A stretch of 52,892 bases of DNA from M55B165 sp964423265. Its GTDB lineage: Bacteria > Actinomycetota > Humimicrobiia > Humimicrobiales > Humimicrobiaceae. The notes under the pieces are model-generated. The model was given only the letters and a program-made list of their open reading frames with translations. It searched no databases and was not told the origin of the DNA. Shown here piece after piece: positions 8,443 to 17,251 of the stretch. Within the stretch, counting starts at the first letter, position 1. Every line of letters starts with the position of its first letter. The stretch lies in contig CAYREF010000008.1 of the NCBI GenBank assembly GCA_964423265.1, forward strand, positions 1 to 52,892, given 5' to 3'. The translations under genes were made by a program, and so were the position numbers.

Positions 8443-10065
8443 TTATAGCAGGTTTAACCTTTCTTTTTCTGCCAGGACTTTACCCTTTTCATCAATTGTA
8501 AAGTTTGCCCCCTTTACAAACATAGTCCTGATTTTACCGCTAGCAGCCTCCACTCCCTGAAGGTGGGGAGCATCAAGTATGCCCAGCTTTATTGCCTTGC
8601 TAATTATTTCAGGAGCTGCCAGGGGATCCTCAAATGAGTCTTCCCTGTCTAATTCCTTAATCTTTTGCAGTATAAGTTTTGCATCCCTTACCAACTGTTT
8701 TTTCCTTTCCTGGACTTTCTGGTCTAATTTCATATCCGGACAACCATTAAGATAATTTTTTATTGCCTTTACAGCTATTTTGGTAGATTCAATTACATCC
8801 TGAGGTTTTGCGGCATGGTCAGGCTCACAATAAGCCACCACATGGACAATATGGGGATCAAGCTGCATCTGCAGCAGAGTTGAAGAAGCAAGCTGCCCTT
8901 TTCCTTCATCATAACTTGCAGGGTAGCTATATAGGCCTGTCCTGGTCTCTCTAAGTGAAGTAAATTTGGAGTCATGCAATGATTCAATCAATTCCACTTT
9001 TGCCAACATCTTGGCCAAATCCATGGTAAAAGAAGTTTCGGGAGGAGTATTAAACATATACTGGGCTACATAATTGCTCACTCCCATTTTCTTTGCATTA
9101 TAGGCAGCAAGATAGGCAGCTGCTACCGCCACTGAATCAGGAGAATATCTCAAGCTCCAATGATGTGATTCGTTTACTTCAACCGGTACCTCTCTTTGAG
9201 CATGCCATTTCATTGCCTCCTGGTTTTCCCTAATAGCATCCGCCAGGTTCCTTTGGCTCCTGTTATCCAATTCATTATACCAGCAAAGTGGAACAGCACA
9301 CCATGCATTATTTATATTATTCAGAAGCACTTTTGCCATCCTGACAATATTATTAGTCCCGCTATAGCATCTCATTATTGGATAGTTGCCCATTCTTGTA
9401 GCTTCAAATAATTTTTTAAAATCCCTTTCAGACCTAACTGGAACCCCTCCTGCACCATCTTGGTCTGGATTCATTTTTTCAGGCTCAAAAAAGAATTCTT
9501 GCGTGTTCTGGTCAGGACCGATAGAAACAACATCTATTATTCCGCTTGAGGCAATCTCTTTGATACCTTTTACAGTTTCTTCCATAGTAGGCCTCCCGAA
9601 ATGGTGCCTCAATACAGGAAAAGGTTTCTTATATTCCACCCTCTCCACCAAAGTCTGAGGAGGCTTCTTTTTAGACACCCTGGCTTCCCCTTTTTTAAGA
9701 TATGCGGTTACTGTTTCTTTGCCTTCCTCCCCTGTAAATATTACATCAAACATATTAAGGCTGCTTACCACTTCAGCAACAGGTTTGGTAGTTCCCAGAA
9801 TAAACTTCATTTTACCCTTTTGTTTTTCGAATATTTCTTTTTTTAATTCTTTAAATACAGGCATGGCACTCTCTGGTGACAGCCTATAGCTGACAGCTAC
9901 TATATCAGGGTTAAATTCTTTTATCCCTTCTTTAATCTTTTCTACAGTGCATGCAGAACCTAAAAATTTTGTCCTGTAATCATATTTATTGGCCAAATTT
10001 AAAAAATTGAGAATGCCGGCCACATGAACACAGCTCCCAATGCAAGCACCTAATATCCTATTCAT
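8443..10065 (-). CDS. Cobalamin-binding protein, glutamate-mutase-like
   Basis: 540 residues. Residues 1-130 read as a B12-binding Rossmann domain. IGSCVHVAG (10-17) aligns with the IGSDCHAVG of glutamate mutase S, keeping the cobalt-ligating histidine (H14) and the glycine, but with Cys12 instead of the usual Asp. The second (VAVSYRLS, S59) and third (LGTTK, 90-94) cobalamin loops are also present. From about 180 to 540 the sequence resembles the TIM-barrel subunit of AdoCbl-dependent mutases of the MutE/OraE kind, with a C-terminal segment (KAIKLGILDAP) like the MutE tail. It is probably a carbon-skeleton mutase or a related cobalamin enzyme; the substrate is unknown. It starts inside the stop of the opine-dehydrogenase-like gene (ATGA overlap), so the two are translated together. 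The B12 domain is well supported; the mutase assignment is moderate. Confidence 0.7.
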   Translation of the reverse strand: MNRILGACIGSCVHVAGILNFLNLANKYDYRTKFLGSACTVEKIKEGIKEFNPDIVAVSYRLSPESAMPVFKELKKEIFEKQKGKMKFILGTTKPVAEVVSSLNMFDVIFTGEEGKETVTAYLKKGEARVSKKKPPQTLVERVEYKKPFPVLRHHFGRPTMEETVKGIKEIASSGIIDVVSIGPDQNTQEFFFEPEKMNPDQDGAGGVPVRSERDFKKLFEATRMGNYPIMRCYSGTNNIVRMAKVLLNNINNAWCAVPLCWYNELDNRSQRNLADAIRENQEAMKWHAQREVPVEVNESHHWSLRYSPDSVAVAAAYLAAYNAKKMGVSNYVAQYMFNTPPETSFTMDLAKMLAKVELIESLHDSKFTSLRETRTGLYSYPASYDEGKGQLASSTLLQMQLDPHIVHVVAYCEPDHAAKPQDVIESTKIAVKAIKNYLNGCPDMKLDQKVQERKKQLVRDAKLILQKIKELDREDSFEDPLAAPEIISKAIKLGILDAPHLQGVEAASGKIRTMFVKGANFTIDEKGKVLAEKERLNLL

Positions 10066-11162
10066 AAAATTTCTTCTCCTTTTATGAGTTTTCTCTTTAT
10101 TTCTGGCAAACTAAGATTCTCTAGACCCAAGCTTTTTAGGTTTCTGCCTGTCTCCCTGAAATCCCTTTTAAAAATTTCATTAGCTATATTAATCAGGGAA
10201 TTAATTATTGGCGTTTCCATCCCAATAATCTTGGCAAACTCTGAAATTGGCACCAGGCTCATGGGAACATCCTCAGTAATATACCGTACATTAGTAGTCC
10301 TTGGAGCCATTATCCCGACATATCCAGGATTGCTATGTATGGCATCAAATAAATTATCTTCCACTACATTATATGCCATAGATAGCCAGTCGATAGCAGA
10401 ATACACATTAGGACAATCAAGTTTGTGGGCAACTTTTACTCTTTCACTGTCCACCGCTTCCAGTATTGTAGCCACAGACTGGGTTACTCCTTCGATATAA
10501 AATTGGAAATTCCCTAATGTAGACTCGATCCTGGAAGCATTTAATATGGTTATGGCTGGGTGGAAAACAGCTCCCATATTATTAAAAGAGGTTTCAATCA
10601 CACTGCTCCCTGGTATAAACTCTTTAAAAGCTTTATTTAATAATTTAAGAACTTTTTTTGTGCCGCTAGAAGGAATTGCAGCCACCGGTATAGCCCTCTT
10701 GATTCTGAAAATTTTTGCTTCAGCAGGACCCATGCCTCTGCTTGCATAAATAAAGGTTTGAGCCTCAGCCACTATTATGTCTTTTTTATTTCCTTTCTCC
10801 CTTAGCACTTTCAAAAATTCTAAAGCTCCGCAGGTTCTGCCAGGATTCAGGACTACTATCTGCCCCTCTTGCAGATAGGGTGCACACCTTTCTGCAATAG
10901 ATGCATGAGCATGCGCAGGCACTACTACCATTACAATGTCTACGTCTCTTACTACATCCCCGATCTTGTTTGAAACCCGGTTTAACTTGCCAAAACCACT
11001 TACTTCGCCTTGCAGCTCTATTCCTTTTAACTTTATTATGGGCTTTATTCTTACAAGCGTCCTATTATAAAGATTTACGTTAAAACCTTTTATGGCTAAA
11101 TGGGCAGCTATGGCTTTCCCTCCATGCCCTGCCCCTATTACAGCAAACTTTAAATCATGCAT
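10062..11162 (-). CDS. Opine (octopine/nopaline) dehydrogenase family protein
   Basis: 366 residues. The N-terminal Rossmann motif is GAGHGGKAIAAHL (9-21). The C-terminal octopine-dehydrogenase domain carries the conserved Asn-His pair in NNMGAVFHPAITILNA (194-209, His201 the likely catalytic residue). Family members reductively join an amino acid and a 2-oxo acid with NAD(P)H, or run the reverse. Here the partner gene is a cobalamin protein, so the substrate may be a mutase product or precursor. The ATG is preceded by GGGAG. It follows dnaE by 14 bases and overlaps the cobalamin gene by 4. True opine formation is not shown by the sequence. Confidence 0.75.
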   Translation of the reverse strand: MHDLKFAVIGAGHGGKAIAAHLAIKGFNVNLYNRTLVRIKPIIKLKGIELQGEVSGFGKLNRVSNKIGDVVRDVDIVMVVVPAHAHASIAERCAPYLQEGQIVVLNPGRTCGALEFLKVLREKGNKKDIIVAEAQTFIYASRGMGPAEAKIFRIKRAIPVAAIPSSGTKKVLKLLNKAFKEFIPGSSVIETSFNNMGAVFHPAITILNASRIESTLGNFQFYIEGVTQSVATILEAVDSERVKVAHKLDCPNVYSAIDWLSMAYNVVEDNLFDAIHSNPGYVGIMAPRTTNVRYITEDVPMSLVPISEFAKIIGMETPIINSLINIANEIFKRDFRETGRNLKSLGLENLSLPEIKRKLIKGEEIL

Positions 11163-11176
11163 CTTACTCCCTTCGG

Positions 11177-14100
11177 TTATATTGCCCAGTTTACTTTATT
11201 GCCAAATTTTTCTTTAACCTGACCCAAGAAACTTTTATTTGCAGCCACCTGGTAATTGTCGGGTAATTTAAATGTTTTTTCTACTTTATGGCCATTACTA
11301 TTTATTATATTAAACTCTACCTTGCTATTACCCTTGTTTTGTTTAATTAATTTATAGAATTCATCTACAAAATTACGGTCAAAATCTTCTCTTCTTACTT
11401 TAAATACCACTTCATCAAATTTTTCCACATTTCTTTGTCCGCTAATTTTTTCTAATTTTTCTACCTCTTTTGCAATTATCTTAAGCTGATCTTCTTTTTT
11501 ATCTAGCCTTCCCCTTACTTTCACAATATTGTCTGTTGACAATAATTCCTTGAATTTCTCTAAAACAATAGGGAAAACTATAATTTCAATGCTTTCACTA
11601 ATGTCCTCAAGGGTTACAAAATACATTTGCTTATTATTTTTAGTAAAAATTGGTTTTATTGCAGATATTATCCCCCCTATTTCCACCTCAGATTTATCTT
11701 TTGCCGAAGCTAAATCCCCGACAGGAGATACATGTCTCAATGCATTTTCATACTCTGACAGGGGATGTCCGCTAATATATAATCCCAGCATCTCTTTTTC
11801 AAAATTTAACAATTTCTTTTGTGGAAATTCTTCATAGTCTGTAGATTTTTCAAAAACATCACCAAGCATTACCTCTTCCTGCTTGTTGCCATTGGTGTCA
11901 AATAAGGAAAACTGCCCAATTTCCCTGTCTTTTCTAATCTTGTTAGTTTCCTCTATTATCTTATTAAAATTTTCCAGTAGGAATTTTCGGCTAAGCCCGA
12001 AAGAATCAAAAGTGCCGCTTTTAATCAAGCTTTCTATAGTCTTTTTATTTAAAGCACTGGTAGTTACCCTTTTGCAAAAATCTACAAAATCCCTAAATCT
12101 GCCATTTTCTTTCCTTTCTTTTTCTATCTCCTCAATAACATTACTCCCAACATTCTTGATGGCTGAAAGGCCGAACCTGATTGAATCTGCAACTACCGTA
12201 AAATCAGCATAACTCTCATTAATATCTGGAGGTAAAACTTCAATACCCAGTCTTCTAGTCTCATTTATGTACTGGGCAACTTTTTCCTGGCTCCCCATCC
12301 TGATGCTTAACAGCGCTGCCATAAACTCCACCGGATAGTTGGCCTTCAAGTAAGCTGTCTGGTATGAAATCATGGCATAAGCGGTACTATGGGACTTGTT
12401 AAAGCCATACTCTGCAAAATGATTGATAAGCTCAAATATATTTATGCCAGTTTTTTCATCTATACCCCTCTCCCTTGCGCCTTTTATAAATTTAGTCTTT
12501 TGCTTTGCCAGCAATTTCCTTTTCTTTTTGCTAATTGCGCTTCTCAGTATATCTGCTTCAGACATAGTAAATCCTGCAAGTTCTGAAGCAATAGCCATTA
12601 CTTGTTCCTGGTAAAGTATTATTCCATAAGTGCTCTTAAGTATATTCTCCAGACTAGGATGAGGATAAGTTATTTTTTTTCTCTTATGCTTAGCATCCAC
12701 AAAATCGCTTACCATGCCGCTTTGTAAAGGCCCTGGCCTGTACAAAGCCAAAAGGGCAATAAGATCTTCAAACCGGTTGGGCTTTAGATTAATTACTAGT
12801 TCCCTCATGCCAGAACTTTCTAGCTGGAAAACCCCTAGGCACTCACCTTCCCTTAGCATATTGAATGTGTTTTTATCTTCCAGGTCAATATTGCTCATAT
12901 CAATATCTATTCCCTTTGTTTTCTTAATCAGGAATATAGTTTTATCAATAAGAGACAAGGTCTTTAACCCAAGAAAATCCATCTTAAGCAAGCCAATTTC
13001 CTGGACATCCTCCATTTTGTATTGGGTAACTATATCTTCATTCCCTTCCCTCTGTATGGGGGTGTAATTATATAAGTCATCTGAAGATATAACTACACCA
13101 GCAGCATGAATTGAATCCTGACGGGCAATTCCTTCTAGGGACATTGCAGTGTCAATCACTTCCCTCATTCTTTGATCATTTTCATATATTTCTTTTAGCT
13201 CGCTAACCTGATTCAGAGAATTATTGATAGTAACATTTAACTCCATTGGTATTAACTTGGCAATAGCATCCACCTCAGCATATGGAACCTCTAGCACTCT
13301 CCCTGCATCCCTGATAGATTGCCTTGCAGCCATGGTGCCAAATGTAATTAACTGGGCAACCTTGTTCTTCCCATATTTTTGGGCAACATACCTTATTACT
13401 TCATTCCTTTTTTCATAACAGAAATCTATATCAATATCGGGCATGCTTTTTCTTTCCTCATTTAAAAACCTCTCAAAGAGCAGGCCATACTTTAAAGGCT
13501 CAATATCGGTAATATTTAAAACATAGGAAACTATGCTCCCGGCTGCTGATCCCCTCCCTGGGCCTACCCTTATATTATTTTTCTTGGCAAACTTAACGAA
13601 ATCCCAGACAATTAAAAAGTATTCAGAGAATCCCATCATTTCTATTACTTCCAGTTCCTTTCCCAGCCTCTGCTTAACTTGTTCATTAATTTCCCCATAG
13701 CGCTGTTTTGCGCCTTCAAAACACAGCTTGCGTAAATACTTGTCAGGATTGTAGGGGTCAGGTACTTTATAAGGGGGGATTAGGCTTAAATTAAATTCAA
13801 GATCCAGGTTGCACTTCTCCGCAATCTCCAGGCTATTGTCAAGGGCTTGGGGATAATCCTTAACAATTTCTAGCATCTCACCATAGTTTTTAAAATAGAA
13901 TTCATTGGTTGAAAATTTTAGCCTGTCCTCTTCATTTACGGTTGAGCCAGTCTGGATACACAGCAACACGTCATGAGCCTTGGAATCCTCTTTATTTAAG
14001 TAATGTACATCATTGGTGGCAACCAAAGGTACGCCATATCTCTGTGAAAAGTCAGCTAGCACCTTATTAACTTCTACCTGCTCAGGAATACCCGCATTTT

Positions 14101-14644
14101 GTATTTCAAGGTAAAAATTGTCTTCTCCAAAAATACTAACATATTCTTCCAGGGCAATCCTAGCTTCCCTTAACATGTTTTTTTGGATAAGTTTCGGAAT
14201 CTTACCTGAAATACAGCCACTCAAGGCTATAATACCACCATTATATTCCTTCAGAAGTTCTGTATCTATTCTGGGCTTGTAATAAAAACCCTCAAGGAAA
14301 CCTAGGCTAACTAGGCGCATCAAATTTTTGTAGCCCTGCCTGTTCTTTGCCAGAAGGGTAAGGTGGAACTGGCCCCAATCATCCTTTTTAGAGTTACTTG
14401 CCTTTTTTTCCAGCCTGCTTACAGGCGCCTGGTAAACTTCACAGCCAATAATAGGCTTAATTCCAGCTTTTTGGGCTTTTTCATAAAAATCTATAACTCC
14501 ATACATTACCCCATGGTCAGTTAGGGCCACGGCAGGCATATTTAGTTGTTTAGTTTTATTGATTAAGTCATCTATTCTTACTGCTCCATCCAGCAAGGAA
14601 AATTCGCTATGGACATGTAAGTGTACAAAATTTTTTTCAGCCAT
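11177..14644 (-). CDS. dnaE: DNA polymerase III alpha subunit
   Basis: 1155 residues, full length. The N-terminal PHP domain (HLHVHSEFSLLDG at 8-20, ALTDHGVMYG) keeps its histidine cluster. The polymerase core includes the GPGRGSAAGS loop and the catalytic MPDIDIDF aspartates near residue 400. Helix-hairpin-helix and OB-fold segments (EVEIGGIISAIKP, VTLEDISESIEI) follow. It is the replicative polymerase, DnaE1 type. There is no ribosome site before the ATG, which lies 5 bases after the pilB stop, so translation probably depends on coupling. It shares a transcript with pilB. Confidence 0.98.
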   Translation of the reverse strand: MAEKNFVHLHVHSEFSLLDGAVRIDDLINKTKQLNMPAVALTDHGVMYGVIDFYEKAQKAGIKPIIGCEVYQAPVSRLEKKASNSKKDDWGQFHLTLLAKNRQGYKNLMRLVSLGFLEGFYYKPRIDTELLKEYNGGIIALSGCISGKIPKLIQKNMLREARIALEEYVSIFGEDNFYLEIQNAGIPEQVEVNKVLADFSQRYGVPLVATNDVHYLNKEDSKAHDVLLCIQTGSTVNEEDRLKFSTNEFYFKNYGEMLEIVKDYPQALDNSLEIAEKCNLDLEFNLSLIPPYKVPDPYNPDKYLRKLCFEGAKQRYGEINEQVKQRLGKELEVIEMMGFSEYFLIVWDFVKFAKKNNIRVGPGRGSAAGSIVSYVLNITDIEPLKYGLLFERFLNEERKSMPDIDIDFCYEKRNEVIRYVAQKYGKNKVAQLITFGTMAARQSIRDAGRVLEVPYAEVDAIAKLIPMELNVTINNSLNQVSELKEIYENDQRMREVIDTAMSLEGIARQDSIHAAGVVISSDDLYNYTPIQREGNEDIVTQYKMEDVQEIGLLKMDFLGLKTLSLIDKTIFLIKKTKGIDIDMSNIDLEDKNTFNMLREGECLGVFQLESSGMRELVINLKPNRFEDLIALLALYRPGPLQSGMVSDFVDAKHKRKKITYPHPSLENILKSTYGIILYQEQVMAIASELAGFTMSEADILRSAISKKKRKLLAKQKTKFIKGARERGIDEKTGINIFELINHFAEYGFNKSHSTAYAMISYQTAYLKANYPVEFMAALLSIRMGSQEKVAQYINETRRLGIEVLPPDINESYADFTVVADSIRFGLSAIKNVGSNVIEEIEKERKENGRFRDFVDFCKRVTTSALNKKTIESLIKSGTFDSFGLSRKFLLENFNKIIEETNKIRKDREIGQFSLFDTNGNKQEEVMLGDVFEKSTDYEEFPQKKLLNFEKEMLGLYISGHPLSEYENALRHVSPVGDLASAKDKSEVEIGGIISAIKPIFTKNNKQMYFVTLEDISESIEIIVFPIVLEKFKELLSTDNIVKVRGRLDKKEDQLKIIAKEVEKLEKISGQRNVEKFDEVVFKVRREDFDRNFVDEFYKLIKQNKGNSKVEFNIINSNGHKVEKTFKLPDNYQVAANKSFLGQVKEKFGNKVNWAI

Positions 14645-14649
14645 ATTGG

Positions 14650-16317
14650 TTAATACACTACCCTATACATCTCTTCCAGTGATGTTATTCCTTCAGCAGC
14701 TTTTTCTGCTGCTCTCTCCAACAGAGTTTTCATCCCTTCCTTTTTGGCCACTTCTCCAATCTCGGCGGCGCTTTTTTCCTGAAGAAGCATCTCCCTTATT
14801 TTTTTCGAAACCCTGAGCACAGAAAATATTCCTGTTCTTCCGCTGTAGCCTAAATTATTGCATTGGTCGCAGCCCACACTCTTATAGATTTTTTTGCCTT
14901 CCAGGATAGGCTTTATTTCATCTTCTAAAGTATACTTGCTTAAATCTGTTTCCTGTTTACAGTCTGGGCAAAGTTTCCTTATAAGTCTTTGAGCCACTAT
15001 GCAGCTAATAGCCGATGATATCATATAGGACTCAGCTCCCATTTGCATAAGCCTAGCTAGAGTAGAGGGAGCATCATTGGTATGCAATGTAGTCAGAACT
15101 AAATGCCCGGTAATTGAAGCCTGCATTACAATCCTTGCAGTCTCCAAATCCCTTATTTCCCCTACCATAATTATATCAGGATCGCTCCTTAACATTGCCC
15201 TTAAGCCCCTGGAAAAATCCATGCCCACTTTAGAATTAACCTGCACCTGCATAATGGAATCAAAACGGTACTCCACAGGATCTTCAATAGTAAATATTTT
15301 TTTATCCGGACTGGATATATGGTTAAGACTAGCATACAAAGTGGTAGTCTTGCCTGATCCAGTAGGTCCAGTTATAACAATGGAGCCATTTGGCTGACCA
15401 ATCATTTTCTTGTATATATTTTCATCTTCTTCCTTTATCCCCAAATTCTCTATATTAAATAAATTAGTGCTAACATTTAAAAGCCTGATGGTAATATTTT
15501 CTCCATATACAGTAGGAATTGAAGCAAACCTTAAATCTATATTATTATTCTGGTAATTAAAAGAACTTCTCCCGTCCTGGGAAAGCCTACTCTCGGTTAT
15601 ATCCATGCCCCCCATAATTTTATACCTTGATATCAGGAGCCTTTGCACCGATTTAGGCACATCCTTTATTTTTTGCATAACGCCGTCAATCCTGAATCTT
15701 ATAGCGCAATTTTTTTCCTGGGGTTCAATATGTATATCACTGGCCCCCATTGAGACAGCTTTTAAAATAATCCTGTTTGCCAGCTTAACCAAAGGATTTT
15801 CTTCAACAACTTCATCTTCAAACTTGTCAGTTATAACAAAATCCTGGTCATCTATTATTTCCTTTATTTCCTGAAGACTGTAATCATCAGTCATGTACTT
15901 TCTTATAGCGGCAGATATATTATCCAGGGTATCAATAAAGGGCTTTACATTATATCCCGTAATCAGCCTTATCTCATCAATCAGGTTTATATCCAAGGGA
16001 TCAAACATAGCTACAGAAAGGCTGTTATCTTCAAGGTTAAAGGGAAATATGTTTCTCTTTTGCGCAAAATCCCTGGGGATTAGGCTAGCCGCACTCGGAT
16101 CTATTTTCTCATGGTTTTTCATTAAATCAATAGAATCAAAACCCCTTTGGTAAGCCAATACTTCTACCAGTTGCTCAGGGATTATAAAGCCCTCATTAAT
16201 AAGAATCTTTCCAAGTTTTTGGCCAGTAGTTTTCTGTACTTTAAGCGCTTTATTCAATTGTTCTTTAGTAATAAGGTCTCTTTTTAAAAGGATTTGTCCC
16301 AATCTTTCCCTATCCAA
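14650..16317 (-). CDS. pilB: Type IV pilus / type II secretion assembly ATPase
   Basis: A 555-residue GspE/PilB-family hexameric ATPase. The N-terminal MshEN domain (1-130) has one canonical repeat (KLGKILINEG, 35-43) and one where the last glycine is replaced (RLGQILLKRD, Asp14), so c-di-GMP binding is uncertain. Walker A GPTGSGKT is at 317-324, the Asp box and Walker B region IIMVGEIRD at 382-390, and a zinc site of two Cys pairs lies near the C-terminus (CPDC, CDQC). The start is TTG, with AGAGG 9 bases upstream. No pilin, PilC, PilT or secretin gene is nearby, so the rest of the machine is encoded elsewhere. Confidence 0.93.
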   Translation of the reverse strand: MDRERLGQILLKRDLITKEQLNKALKVQKTTGQKLGKILINEGFIIPEQLVEVLAYQRGFDSIDLMKNHEKIDPSAASLIPRDFAQKRNIFPFNLEDNSLSVAMFDPLDINLIDEIRLITGYNVKPFIDTLDNISAAIRKYMTDDYSLQEIKEIIDDQDFVITDKFEDEVVEENPLVKLANRIILKAVSMGASDIHIEPQEKNCAIRFRIDGVMQKIKDVPKSVQRLLISRYKIMGGMDITESRLSQDGRSSFNYQNNNIDLRFASIPTVYGENITIRLLNVSTNLFNIENLGIKEEDENIYKKMIGQPNGSIVITGPTGSGKTTTLYASLNHISSPDKKIFTIEDPVEYRFDSIMQVQVNSKVGMDFSRGLRAMLRSDPDIIMVGEIRDLETARIVMQASITGHLVLTTLHTNDAPSTLARLMQMGAESYMISSAISCIVAQRLIRKLCPDCKQETDLSKYTLEDEIKPILEGKKIYKSVGCDQCNNLGYSGRTGIFSVLRVSKKIREMLLQEKSAAEIGEVAKKEGMKTLLERAAEKAAEGITSLEEMYRVVY

Positions 16318-16363
16318 TTTTAGGTACCTCTTTCTCTAAAATACGGGGATGACTTTGATTTTA

Positions 16364-16392
16364 ATTATAATATAAGTTGATACTTCAGACAA
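16364..16392 (-). promoter_or_regulatory. Promoter of the pilB-dnaE unit
   Basis: On the minus strand: TTGTCT (16387-16392), exactly 17 bases, then a consensus TATAAT (16364-16369). The start near 16357 gives a leader of about 40 bases before the TTG at 16317. It lies in the 87-base gap between larB and pilB. Confidence 0.6.
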
Positions 16393-16404
16393 AGGTTAAC
16401 AAAA

Positions 16405-17175
16405 TTAATTCCCACCATGGATTTTTAAATTAATAATACCTGCAGTATATCCAGCACCAAAACCATTATCAATATTTACTACTGTAATGCCTGGGCTGCA
16501 AGTATTTAACATGGTAAGAAGAGCAGAAAAACCTCCCAGGCTTGAGCCATAGCCTACACTAGTAGGAACCCCTATAACCGGGCAGGAAACCATAGCACTT
16601 ACTACACTGGGAAGGGCTCCTTCCATGCCTGCCACTGTAATTATAATGTTAGAATTCTTCAGCTCCTCCTTAAAGTTTAGCAGCCTGTGTATGCCTGAAA
16701 CCCCCACATCATATATTTTCTTTACATTATTACCCATAAGATATGAAGTAATGACTGCTTCTTCGGCAATTGGAATATCAGCAGTGCCAGCACAAATCAC
16801 GCTAATCCCTTCTCTAAGTTTTACCCTTTCCTCCAGTGGTGTATAAATAATCTTTGCTTCCTTGTTAAATTCAATATTCAGGTTAAAATCCTTAAGTTTT
16901 CCAAAAACTTTTTCATTCGTCCTGGTTACAAGGAGAAGCTTTGAATAATTTAATATTTTTTTAGCAATTTCTATAATTTGCTGGTCTGTCTTGTTCTGTC
17001 CGAAAATAACCTCCGGGAAATTCCTTCTCATGGACCTGTGGTGGTCAACTTTTGCATACCCTATGTCTTCAAAATAAATATCCTTGATTCTGGATATCAC
17101 GTTTTGCTGGCTTATTTTACCCTGCCTAAAAGACTCTAGCAGGCCTTTAATTATATTATTTATTTCTTTATTCAT
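16405..17175 (-). CDS. larB: Nickel-pincer cofactor biosynthesis protein LarB
   Basis: 256 residues with the PurE-like catalytic half (about 110-250): ICAGTADIPIAEEA, DVGVSGIHRLL, AGMEGALPSVVSA, CPVIGVPTSVGYG and GFGAGYTAG. LarB carboxylates and hydrolyses nicotinic acid adenine dinucleotide to start the nickel-pincer nucleotide cofactor of lactate racemase and relatives. It was formerly annotated as a PurE-like AIR carboxylase. larC, larE and larA are not in the window. The N-terminal 100 residues (FEDIGYAKVDHHR, FPEVIFGQ) are typical of the LarB family. Confidence 0.92.
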   Translation of the reverse strand: MNKEINNIIKGLLESFRQGKISQQNVISRIKDIYFEDIGYAKVDHHRSMRRNFPEVIFGQNKTDQQIIEIAKKILNYSKLLLVTRTNEKVFGKLKDFNLNIEFNKEAKIIYTPLEERVKLREGISVICAGTADIPIAEEAVITSYLMGNNVKKIYDVGVSGIHRLLNFKEELKNSNIIITVAGMEGALPSVVSAMVSCPVIGVPTSVGYGSSLGGFSALLTMLNTCSPGITVVNIDNGFGAGYTAGIINLKIHGGN

Positions 17176-17251
17176 TTAACCTTTAGAAAATTAACAAAGC
17201 GCATATATAATTTATAACATATATGCACTTTGTTTGATATAAAAATATCTA

